From assembly GCA_002189035.1 (NCBI GenBank), contig CM007989.1, positions 2,914,001-2,978,000 of the forward strand: a DNA stretch of 64,000 nucleotides, in the 5' to 3' direction. The stretch is from Utricularia gibba. Lineage: Eukaryota > Streptophyta > Magnoliopsida > Lamiales > Lentibulariaceae. Position 1 is the first letter of the stretch. Every line of letters starts with the position of its first letter. Below, piece by piece: positions 10,420-20,362 of this stretch. The notes beneath the pieces are model-generated. The model saw nothing but the letters and a program-made list of their open reading frames with translations. It was not told where the DNA came from and made no database searches. The position numbers and the translations under genes were made by a program.

Positions 10420-10491
10420 TCCGTTGTCGTCCAGCGGTTAGGATATCTGGCTTTCACCCAGGAGACCCGGGTTCGATTCCCGGCAACGGAA
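10420..10491 (+). tRNA. trnE-UUC: tRNA-Glu (anticodon UUC)
   Basis: A 72-nt cloverleaf without intron. The acceptor stem TCCGTTG (10420-10426) pairs with CAACGGA (10484-10490), and A10491 is the discriminator. The D arm contains the A-box-like GTCCAGCGGTTAGGAT. The anticodon loop CTTTCAC has TTC at 10453-10455. The T arm, CCGGGTTCGATTCCCGG, is perfect and includes the B box. A T-run at 10496-10500 supplies the polymerase III terminator. It matches plant nuclear tRNA-Glu. The gene sits only about 90 bp beyond the VTE3 stop on the same strand. Confidence 0.97.
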
Positions 10492-11455
10492 GTTGTTTTT
10501 GAATGTCTTGTTTTTTGTTCTGATCCTCTTGCCAAGAGAAGCCAGCCCGCACAGATCTTTCGCAGTTGTATATTCCCAGTTCTCATTCAATCTCTATCTG
10601 ATTTTGGTCATTCTAGCCTCATCACCAATCTTTATACAAGAAGAAGGCCTAGGTGATCCATGTCCGGACTTCCATCCAACACCTTTTGCTCTTTGGGTTT
10701 ATGCAGCAGCGGGCTTCACTCCGATCTCATTAGTTGAATGCGGACTGAGTTCATCGATGCATGTCCCCAGTTTACCGAGCTTCAACTCAAGCAAGCACGA
10801 CAGGTACACCGACACCTATGGGGCGGAGTGTATCACCAGTAACTAATGCTTACCGACATATATACATCTCCAAGAAGTCGTCTGGTATTCCTTTAATGAA
10901 CCAAACAACAAACATGCATCATCAAGGATTTGACAATCTAATGCTGAAAAATGAAGATTAAAGCAGAAAAAAAGACCATGATTTCTTCGTCACCAACAGG
11001 GAAGGAGAAGCAGCAGATGACAGAGTATCAACCGGACGCTTTGAAGAATTCTCTACAGGTTCCATCAAAGGCAAGGATCATTCTGACCCAAATGATATGT
11101 TCCCCAATTTTTCTTAGTCCCAGACAATGCTGCTCTGGTCAACTATAGGGATTCCTTGCTTGGAATAGCTCTCAAACTTTTGAGTGTTGAGGTCTAAGCC
11201 AAGTTTGCTTGTTGAACAAATTGCTAGAGACCTGTATCTGGATGATTGATTCAGGCGTGGGGTGAGTACCCCTTCAAGAAAGTTGTATCGAGATTCTTAT
11301 ATCTAAGTTATTGTTTCGGACCAAATGGGACACCTAATGGATCTTGGAGAAGCCTTGTGTTAACGCTGGCACAAGATTTTGGACTATAAAGTTGAAACTT
11401 GTTGGCGGCGGCGCGGAAACCGTAGTTCACTCTTTTTTGTTCTTTTTCCTCTTGA
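10492..11455. other. Intergenic between tRNA-Glu and the JMJ31-like gene
   Basis: Several unrelated open frames of up to about 117 codons exist here (for example 10493-10846), but none shows a domain, family resemblance or a supported exon chain. The part 11160-11455 is probably promoter and leader of the downstream gene. Confidence 0.4.
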
Positions 11456-14400
11456 ATGGAGGTGGGGATGGACGAGACTCTCCGAATTCGGAGTTTGGAG
11501 AGAATTCCGTCGGCGGCGGAGTTTATGTCTGAAATCGAATCAAGAAATGTTCCAGTGGTAATTGCTGTTACAAAATTCGCACCTTTCCTAGAACTGGTCG
11601 TCTTTGGTGGCCTTTTATCTCATCAGACTTTGACGATTGCTTTTCAAGGTGTTTACTGGATGCGTGAAAGACTGTAAAGCATTTTCGAAGTGGAACGTCT
11701 TGAACGGCGGCCTCCAGTACTTGCAGGCGAGTAGCTCTTGTGGAGTTCCTAGGGAATTTTAGTGTTGACAGTGACCGATACGAAGTATAGCTATTTTATC
11801 AACTCAGGTTTTTCATTTTGTAATAGGACTTGGCAGGATGTTCTGTTGTGGAGGCGATGCTATCCAGGTCTGCTCCCATATTTTATGGGATATAAGAAGT
11901 CATGAGAGGGTGAAATTGAAATTCAATTCTCAATCTAACTGTTCAGGATAATCCAGATTGAAATAATGCGACAAAAACATGATAGGTTCAACTGCCGTTT
12001 GCTACATTTATTGGATACTGCAAGGATCTATTGCAGCATGTAGGTGATAGGTCAGAATTCGTCCACCAGTCGGGCGTTTTTGAGCAATGCACTGCTTTTG
12101 GCTCTGGAAACGAATCTCCACAGGAAATATATCTGGCACAGGTTGCAAGTCATCCTTTTTAAGGCTTGATTAATCTCTGTGTCTCAACTGCCATTTCCAT
12201 GACATGCCCACTTGAGTTGTTCAGGTGCCCATTCTTAATCCTGAGAAAAAGGATGTAGCTCAGCTAGAATGCTTAAAAGAAGACATTGAAATGGTGCGGA
12301 TGTAATGCACTGATTTCTTGTCAATCTCCTTATCACTTGCATCGTGTGAATTCAATATTTGAAATTGTCGCCTTCTTCAGCCTGTCTTTTTAGAGGGAAA
12401 AGAGATGGATTCTGTCAACTTATGGATGAACTGCACTAGAACGAGATCAAGCACACATTATGATCCACACCACAATCTTCTATGCATACTTTCGGGATAC
12501 AAACAAGGTATGTTTAGTATATATGCTTGATCATATACAGTTGAGTGATTGTTTATGTTGTGTTTGTCTCTGTTGCTTCATGCGGTTAGTTTCTCTCTTT
12601 TTCTTTTTTTTTTCACTCTTCGTCATGTGTAAGTACGCTGAGTGATAAATTATTCATCAGACATAAAATGTTCATCTAATTTTTTTTTCCGATTTCTTGT
12701 GCTTAAACATGTTCGTTATGTTCTTATCATGTGAATCTTGTGTGCTGCTGTCTGCGTGATCTGGATTTAGTTTCTCTTTGGCCTCCTTCAGCAACACCCT
12801 TCCTATACCCCCTTCCTTTATATGGAGAAGCATCCAACCACAGGTTTTCTCAGTAAATTGTAAACTGTCATCCATTCTTTAATGTGGAATGGATTTTTAA
12901 CATGTAAATTTGGAAATCCAATTTCTGATTATTCAGATTCTTTTTTTTTTCAGTGCTATTCCTCTAGAAAACCCTGATTTTAGTCGATATCCAAGAGCGA
13001 AGTCATTGGATAGGTTCTCTCAGAAAGTAGACCTTCATCCAGGAGATGCTGTATTCATCCCAGAAGGATGGTAGCAGTTTTCTGTTCTTTAAGTTTCTCT
13101 AATGTTAAGATATTTCAATCTTTCCCAATGAGCAGTGGATCATTTTTCACTTGATCACATTCCTGTGTACTGCATCAAAATAAAGTTGTAGTCGCTAAGT
13201 AATTAGTTTGGGATAAAGATGGATTTTCAAGTACAAAATTTGGACTGCATCTTAGGACTATTCAAAGAAGTTAACATCTTTATTATCTAGAACCAAGTTT
13301 TTTGGATTGGCCTCTATATGTTGTTTTTCTCGATTTTGCTAGCTGGCTTTTTGGTGCTAGGGTATATTGCACATCACACTGATTTTTATATTTTTTTAGA
13401 GGTTGTTGCCATGATTGATCTATTCTCCAATCCAGGTTTCACCAAGTCAACAGCGCAGATTTGACGATAGCTGTTAATTTCTGGTGGCGGTCGGACAAGG
13501 TTTCGGGAATGCTAGAACACATGGATTCATATTATCTGCGCAGAATCTTAAAAAGGTTGATGAAGTACTGTTTCATATTGTGTTTAAAGGAATAACTACT
13601 GACAATGCTTCTTATCTTTCATGTGGCTATTTTCTCAAAATTACAAGATTAACTGACAAGGAAATGGTACCATGCATCCCACTTAGATTTCTGTTTCTTG
13701 GAAAGTCTCCTAGGTTCTAATCATTCTTTTGTACTCGACATGGAATGGGGACAGGACCGAATGCTGCCTCGGCCTGAAACTTCTGCCAAAGCAAGTGCCA
13801 CTGATGATAGTCACCAGTTGATTACTTCAAACACAGGTCAGCTTTGTTTTTTTTTTTTTTCCATCAATAACAGCATTTTGTAATGAATTCATAGAAAACA
13901 AAAGTTCTCTCATCATAGTGCCATCAAATATTTCTGGAACCTTGAAAAAATTAGGAAACCTGGAATGTGATTCTCCTTTGGGCGACCAGAAAGGTGACGT
14001 GAAAGCAGTGCTGGAACATAGAATTTCAGTTAATGAAATGGAGCCAGAAACCTTTAACTCCTTCCATGAACTTGTTTCTCTGATCCATGTCCATGTCGAC
14101 AAGAAGAATATAGTGGACTCATCAAGTCAGTCGCTTGCTGAAAAGGAGGGGACTGATATGGGCGATACAGGAAGCTTATTTAACTTGGATGAAGATCCGA
14201 TCGCAAATATGATTTGGAAACTTGATCCACATGCCTGTCAAAGAATCTTCCTTGCAATGGCAGTAAGTTTTACCTCAATAAGCTATTTTACCTCCTGTAA
14301 TTTCGCTTTATCATTATCATTGAACATAATCTCATAAACTATCAATCATCTATTGTCATTTTTATCACTCTGGATAGAATTGCAGTGTGCCAGCACTTGT

Positions 14401-15161
14401 GATGAATATGTAATCTTTGTATGCACTGGAGTATATACTGCTGTTCTTTTGTTTTTTTCATGTATTTATCAAGTCAGCACTAGTAAGCCTCAGTAGGTGG
14501 CGCTCTCCTAGTTGTTTTCGGAATATTTTGCGTATCATGTTTAACACTATTTTGATGGAGTGATGAAGCAAATATCCTCATTTTTTCTTTCTAACGCTAA
14601 CGCGTATATTCAGCACAATTTCCCTAGGACACTGGAGGCTTTTATATTACAAGCTCTCTCCCCAGTTGGCGCCGAGGTTCTCACCAGGAAATTTGAGCAG
14701 ATGGATCAAATCATGATGGCAGAAGAATGGTGCATATTTTTGTTGTATGCTGTGGTTCTAATTAAGCGTTATGTATAGTTTTTCTAATCTCATTTGTCCT
14801 CAGGGGTAAGTTTTACCAGATATTTTATGGTGTGTTTGATGACCAGTCATCTGCCATGGCGGCTCTTCTTGACGGAAAGGAATCATTTGCAAGACAGGTT
14901 TTTTTTTTGTGCTTTACCTAGCTTACCGTGTTTGATTTATGCTTTTGTTGATGAATACTTCTACCTAGTGTCAATCTCCTCCTTGGACTTTTATGCACCA
15001 ATATCTCACCTCGCGTTTGAATCGATTGAAATTCTTGTTGCAAGTCACATGCTTACTAACGTGTTCTACTTCTCACACAGGTGTTTAAGAATGTTCTGGC
15101 ACAGCATTTGGGTGTTAATGTCAATGGAGCAGAACCGGTGTCTTCAAGTAGGGATCAGTGA
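11456..15161 (+). CDS. JMJ31: JmjC-domain 2-oxoglutarate/Fe(II) dioxygenase, JMJ31-like (frameshift in exon 3)
   Basis: Fourteen exons: 11456-11557, 11649-11726, 11827-11909, 11986-12141, 12225-12293, 12381-12507, 12771-12843, 12954-13070, 13436-13555, 13755-13836, 13919-14262, 14614-14729, 14804-14897, 15081-15161. They encode about 547 residues. The JmjC fold is shown by NLWMNCTRTRSSTHYDPHHN (Fe ligands H and D of HYD), VSLWPPSATPFLYPLP, GDAVFIPEGWFHQV (distal His) and NFWW. It resembles Arabidopsis JMJ31, of the cupin-8/JMJD5-TYW5 type; the substrate is unknown. Intron 2 has a GC donor (CAG|GCGAGT). The frame breaks at the GGG of 11887-11889: one more G restores FYGDIRSHERV. The exon 9/10 junction also needs one base, probably in the A-run 13550-13554. 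Both breaks are in runs, so sequence error is likely. Confidence 0.85.
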
Positions 15162-16906
15162 AGAATAAATTGTAACCCGAGGTTGATCAATTGTTCCTTC
15201 TATTTCCTATGGTTATCACACTTCAATGGTTCATTAGAATGACCAGTTGCTTGTAACTTTGGCTTGACTGAGGCTGGTAATGCTGTGCTACAGTTTTGTC
15301 GCCGTGGGTAGTGGATGATGGATGGCAGGCTTGCTTGGAAAATCTACCCCTATTATGAGCAATTGGTCTTCAAACGGTTACAAGAATCTTACGTCGGAGG
15401 TTTCTCCTAGAAAAAGCTCAATGTAGCATGGCACATATAGTGGACATTTCAAACATTTTCCACCAAATCTTCAAATTCTTTGTGCAGATGCCAAAAACAA
15501 ACATTGACTGGTGGTTTTGTAACACTACATGATTTTTTAAACCAATTACATGTGTAAATGTATTGTCAGATTCATTGAAAATGAAATCTCCTTATGTGCA
15601 TCTCTTAGCATTTGAAAATGAAAAAACCCCAAATTTCATCACTTGGTCCATTATGAAATAGTTTTGTGCATCAGACATGTTGGTTCTGCATCTATGTAAC
15701 TGATATAGGTTTTATTCATCTTCTTGGAATATCTATATCATTTGCTTTATTCCTGACGCTTTTGAGAATCCTAAAAGCTGTGAGAATATTCATGTCTTCT
15801 TGAAGCAATCCTTGTTATGATGAAGCTGAAACTAATTATAGCACACACTGTGCTGTGTGCTTCTACGTTCAATAATTTTTCCCTGCACTTTATTCATTGC
15901 CTTGTTTACACTCAAGCATCTGCAGACAAGATAAGTAGCAGAGATTTTGGCTCATCTACAGTGGATGGAGGAAACTTGGTAAAGGCGAAGGAAAAGAAGG
16001 TATGGGTAATTATTTATTTCAGACCAAGAAAAGAAGCAGGACTAAAAGATACATACATGGTGATGACATGAGATTCCCAGTCCCTGTTGAAATATGTCAT
16101 TTGCAATTTGTCTTGTCGTGCTCAGCATCCTCCCTTTTTTCCCAATTCTCTTTTACATAACGAACTGTATGTAGCTTCTTGCATCCGCATACTTTTACTT
16201 GTGCACTACTCTGTAAAAAGATCGCATATACCAGACTTTTTTGTCAGAATTTTTGAACATTTTTCCTCATACGAAAAAGAATACATTGTTCATATGGCCG
16301 TTAAACTTCCATGTTCTCCAAAATGGACGCATGCTGAATATTCCTCTTGAAGCTAGTGTTCAGATTCTCTAAGTTTTTGAATTGTCAATTGACTGTTCGT
16401 TCAAGCAGGAAGACCCAAGTTGCGCAAACCTTGTTCTTCAGTACCTGTAGTGGTCATAATTAAAACTCTTGGAGACAAATTCAGTCATAGAAGGAAACTC
16501 AGAAAATAAAGTGTGACAATTTTGCTGGACTTTGGATCTACCACCCCTTTCGATTGCCGTTGACATATATCCTCAAGATGACCATCTCTCTCTCTATCTT
16601 TTCTCTTTATTTTTCCCCTTTTGGGCTGTCTTGTACCACTAATTCAAGGACCACCACTATCCTTGAACGGCAAAAGGATTGGCATGGAAAAGGTAAGCCT
16701 TCTCTTTCTCTCTTTCTTTTGTTTTTTTTTTTCATCTCTGTTTTGTACGTTTACACATTGCTTGTATTACTACTGATCATTATGTAAACGACAACAGGAA
16801 CATTGGCAAGTGGGTGAAAACGAAGCACCAACTTGAGGCCAGTCCATTGAAGTTCGAAAACAGTCCAGATTTCAGAATCTTAAAGTTGGTAAACATCATT
16901 GATTAT
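15162..16906. other. Intergenic between the convergent JMJ31-like and IDD genes, with unassigned exon-like pieces
   Basis: This 1.75-kb stretch has no recognised gene. Two exon-like pieces join cleanly on the plus strand: 15926-16000 (flanked by CTGCAG and GTATGG) and 16409-16450 (after CAAGCAG). Together they read ...NLVKAKEKK then EDPSCANLVLQYL and a stop. A further open piece with a good donor lies near 16554-16695. I cannot assign a family, and they may be remnants or 3'-UTR introns. Confidence 0.35.
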
Positions 16907-18126
16907 TCAGAAGAATGCAGTTGGATTAGCAGGCCAGTTCGTTTCGTTGAATCCAAATCCGTGATTCTTCAAGTCAACATCACACAGAGTAGAGTGTTGG
17001 CTGGCTAGGCCGAGAAAGTCACGAGTGAAACCATCGCTGCGACTCACCGGACCAGTGCCCGCTGCCTTGTGAAGAATTGTAGCAGCCGAGAGGCCCGGTG
17101 CAGCGACATGGAAGGTTGAACCTAATATGTGGGTGTACGGAATGGCTAACTTGATCTGATTTTCCGGTGAAAGGTGCAACGGCTCCGGGAAGCTGATGTG
17201 GTTGCCGGAGAAGTGGAGGGGATGGTCAACTGTCAATATTGAGTTTGTCGCTGCAGAAAGCCTCGCACTTTCTTCAGCCAATGCTTCACAAAATGCTCTG
17301 TGGGTGATGAAACTATCCTTCCTGCAACAAACACCATTATTCAGTATAAACAACAAAAGAAAGAAAAGTTGTAAAAAAAAGGAAAAGAATGAGAAAACAA
17401 TTAATTTTTTCCAGCAAAAAAAAAACTGCAGGAAATAAAGAATCCCAAAAAGTTTCCTGAAACTGTTGATGCTTTTTATACTTAGCAAAGCTTTCCAGTA
17501 AAACGCACGTTGATCTCTGGATTTGATGATTGCATTATCAACTTTTGATTAGTTAACTGCATGTTTCAGTGTTAGTTTTACCTGGAGAAAATGGTGCCAC
17601 AGTCACATCTGTATTCCCTGGTACCACAAGTCTTCGAGTGAGCTTTCCAGTCAGATTGAACTGCATAAATCTTTGAGCATTTGTTGCATTTCCATTTCTT
17701 TTCTCCATGTTTCCTGCAGTAATGCTTCTTGATTCCTGTCAGATCACCCAAAGCCCTTGAAGGATGATGATGTATGCATGATGGTTCTGGGCAAACATAT
17801 GCTTTTTTCCTCTCCTTGTTGCTGCTTTTCTGCTTCAGCTTCCACGGAAGATTATGCCCTCTCCTATGAAGCTGCAAATTCTGATCTCTCTGAAACCCCT
17901 TGTTGCATATTTCACACACAAACCTGTTGGTAGCCATCAGGGTTCTTGGGGATAGAGCAATCACTTCAGCATCAGGATCTGCATCAAACAAAACAAGCAT
18001 CCACTCAGCCTCGAGGAGAACACAATACCATATATCAATACAATGCTAACCTGGATTCCCGGGTAGACTCCGCTTCTTTTTCGGTGGCAGTGGCGGCGGC
18101 GGAGGAGGGTTTTGTTGCAGGTGCAT
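16907..18126 (-). CDS. INDETERMINATE-domain (IDD) C2H2 zinc-finger transcription factor, short form
   Basis: Three exons, 18051-18126, 17582-17978 and 16907-17321, give 295 residues. A proline run and the basic signal PKKKRSLPG precede the ID domain, which opens ATNRFVCEICNKGFQRDQN (about residues 42-60). Four zinc fingers follow in the canonical order: a C2H2, then YVCPEPSCIHHHPSRAL, a C2HC with KWKCNKCSKIYAVQSDWK, and EYRCDCGTIFSRKDSFITHRAFC. The C-terminus is short but retains the TRDFLG motif that IDDs use with TOPLESS/DELLA-type partners. The introns sit after the proline/basic leader and inside finger 4, the usual IDD positions. IDDs regulate root patterning, gravitropism and sugar or gibberellin responses; which subgroup this is I cannot say. 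All exons are in frame. Confidence 0.93.
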
Positions 18127-19631
18127 GACGGAGACGGCGGCCGGGTTTGGAATCAATGGAGTAAACATCGGTGTCCCAACTGCTTATGTTTTTTTGCGTG
18201 CGCTCATGAACCTCAAAACCCGGCTTTTTTAAAAGCTCTTGTAACAAACCCTATTTATGAAAGGCTAGGCCTTACATGAATCCCATCTGTTCCTGTGGAC
18301 ACACTGAGCAATGAATGAAAAGGTGGCAGGTTGCAGATTTTATTCCCTTTATATAGAAAATGAGCTCTTCTCTTCAGCAGCTTTTGTGTAGTATGGGGAA
18401 ATGCACAGAGAAGAGAACCCTTTGCTGCTTGGTGTCTCTCTCCCCACCCCATCTCTCTATTTATGAGAGAAAGAAAAGCTTGCCTGCAATCATTTCACCT
18501 CAGTTCATTATAACTGAATCATATAGTTATGCGGACAGGATAAACGAAGATGACAAACACATGGCACATGCAAAATGTCTGCTAAACTTCGAATCCCTCC
18601 CAAATCCATTGCATGATTAACATTCACCTGGATAACCATTAACTGTTAAGTCGTGTCCAAATTATTCAATGGTGGAGTTGTAAGAAGTCCAGGTGGAGTT
18701 TGATACAAGTACTAACTGTATTTATGCTCCAAGTGCTGCTTCTGTGGAGGAGTCATTTATCGTTGTCTGGATGTGTTATCCTAATATGATATAAAGCATC
18801 CACATCTTAGGAAAGGTGGTTGACTCCATGCACATTAGAAACAATAATTGCTATGAAGCTTGAAAAGCTACACCAATGTGGAGGAGAGCCAAAGCAACGC
18901 AACGCCTAAAGTTTAAAGGAACAAAAAGGTTTCAGATCTGTGACCTAAGCCTCGAAACTGGTAATAAATCTGGAGTTTTCTCCAGTGCTGAATGTATCTA
19001 CACGTAGCCTTTAAAAATACTTGCCCTCAAAAAATAAAAGATTTCGAATATACCAGAAATCTTTGTTTTTGACGAATCAACCCAAGAAAAACATGACAAA
19101 AACAAGTTTAAATGCCGTAGATGTACCCTTTCACTTGTAACTGTGTTAGCTTTTGAAATCTTGTAAAGCTTCAAGTCGATGTGTATCATCACATTCCTGA
19201 TTATCCAGCCACACTGATGAACTTTGAGGTTCGATGGATCCTTCTAAATGGAAAAGCATATAACCCAACAATGAGATCATTGTTCATTCTAACAGACAGT
19301 AGATTGGTCCGACTGTGACTCCGGGCGTGCATTGTTTTTTTCTTTCTCGTCCCGACTGGATCCAGAAGGTAGGTGTGCGGCAGCAGTAGCTTGATCCCTT
19401 TTCCTTGAGCTGACCAGTAAGTGCAGGATGGCTTTGTTGATAGAAGCAAACATGTTCACTTGTCTACAGACTTTTTGAGCAGCGAGAATCCAATGTGTTT
19501 CTGGGATCATGTGAATCATTCATTCAGCGCCTTTGCTTTAACCCACAATCTTTTTCTTTTGATGGGATAAGGAAAAGGGGGAGACAGCGCCTAGTTCCTG
19601 ATGCTAAACAACATCATTTCCCAATCAATGC

Positions 19632-19856
19632 TTAAACCTCATTAAAAGCACCCTCTTCAGCACCCCATGGCTTGGCTTTCTGACCCAAGTTCCGGTCCGC
19701 CGGATCGGCTCCATCTTTATACTCAGAATGACTGCATTTCCTTCCATAGGCATCTTTTGTCTCTATGACATCACCACTTACCTTGGTGGATCCTGTGTCT
19801 TTAGAATGTTTATGATTAAAAGACAGCTTTGGCCCTAGGCTTCCAGATTTGACCAT
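19632..19856 (-). CDS. Possible small hydrophilic protein of unknown function
   Basis: An open frame of 74 codons starts MVKSGSLGPKLSFNHKHSK and ends KPWGAEEGAFNEV. I do not recognise it. Points in favour are a coding-like composition and a dense TGGGCC cluster 110-190 bp upstream of its ATG. A good donor (ACCAAG|GTAAGT) inside the frame suggests it might instead be a first exon. It could be spurious. Confidence 0.25.
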   Translation of the reverse strand: MVKSGSLGPKLSFNHKHSKDTGSTKVSGDVIETKDAYGRKCSHSEYKDGADPADRNLGQKAKPWGAEEGAFNEV

Positions 19857-19966
19857 TCTACCCTTGATTCACAGACAATAAAAAGTTGAGTGGGGAATGG
19901 GCATTAAGGTCAATAAAGGAGATAGTCAATGCTTTATAGAACCCGTCCCTTTCTCAACCCCACAAT

Positions 19967-20044
19967 TGGGCCAGCTTAGATCGGAGGTGACCCAAACTTT
20001 AAATGGGCCCTACCTCGAGCCCATTCTGGACTGTAGTTCGCCCA
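19967..20044 (-). promoter_or_regulatory. Cluster of four TGGGC(C/T) site-II elements
   Basis: TGGGCC occurs at 19967-19972 and 20004-20009, and GCCCA (complement TGGGC) at 20019-20023 and 20040-20044. Such clusters mark plant housekeeping promoters bound by TCP factors. The nearest start codon is the small minus-strand frame at 19856; the NEK gene ends on the other side, so this cluster is not its promoter. Confidence 0.45.
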
Positions 20045-20362
20045 ATTAGATTTGAGTCTGAACCATTTTCTAACACAAAAAATACAAAAAACCTCAATAA
20101 ATTCAATAATAAATAATCAAATTTAACTAAGAAAATTAAAAGCTTTTTTTTTTAATTTATAAGAAAATGCAGAATTTTTTTAAAATGATTTTTTTTAATA
20201 AAGACAGAACAAAACAACTGGACTAGGAATTGGATTAAGACATTGATCAAGTACAAACTACAAAAGAGTTATCCAAGATCCTCCATCAACAAGGCGTTCA
20301 TGGAAAACACACTCCACAAGCATCCTATCTGGAGCCCCGGCGGGGACACCATCGGAGTCCGG

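Larger units (their letters stand above)
18127..20362. other. Long intergenic region upstream of the IDD gene
   Basis: This stretch is 2.2 kb between two minus-strand genes. The first few hundred bases (18127-18450) are the leader and proximal promoter of the IDD gene. The part 18500-19600 shows nothing I recognise. A possible small gene (19632-19856) and a TGGGCC cluster (19967-20044) are listed separately; 20060-20230 is AT-rich 3' flank of the NEK gene. Confidence 0.5.

Noticed and set aside
10493-10846. 117-codon open frame after the tRNA
   Set aside because: No family resemblance, no exon chain, and it overlaps the tRNA terminator.
19289-19519. Minus-strand frame containing VNMFASINKAILHLL, faintly like the start of branched-chain ketoacid dehydrogenase E1 beta
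   Set aside because: The similarity stops after about 15 residues and the next conserved block (FGEDV) is absent.
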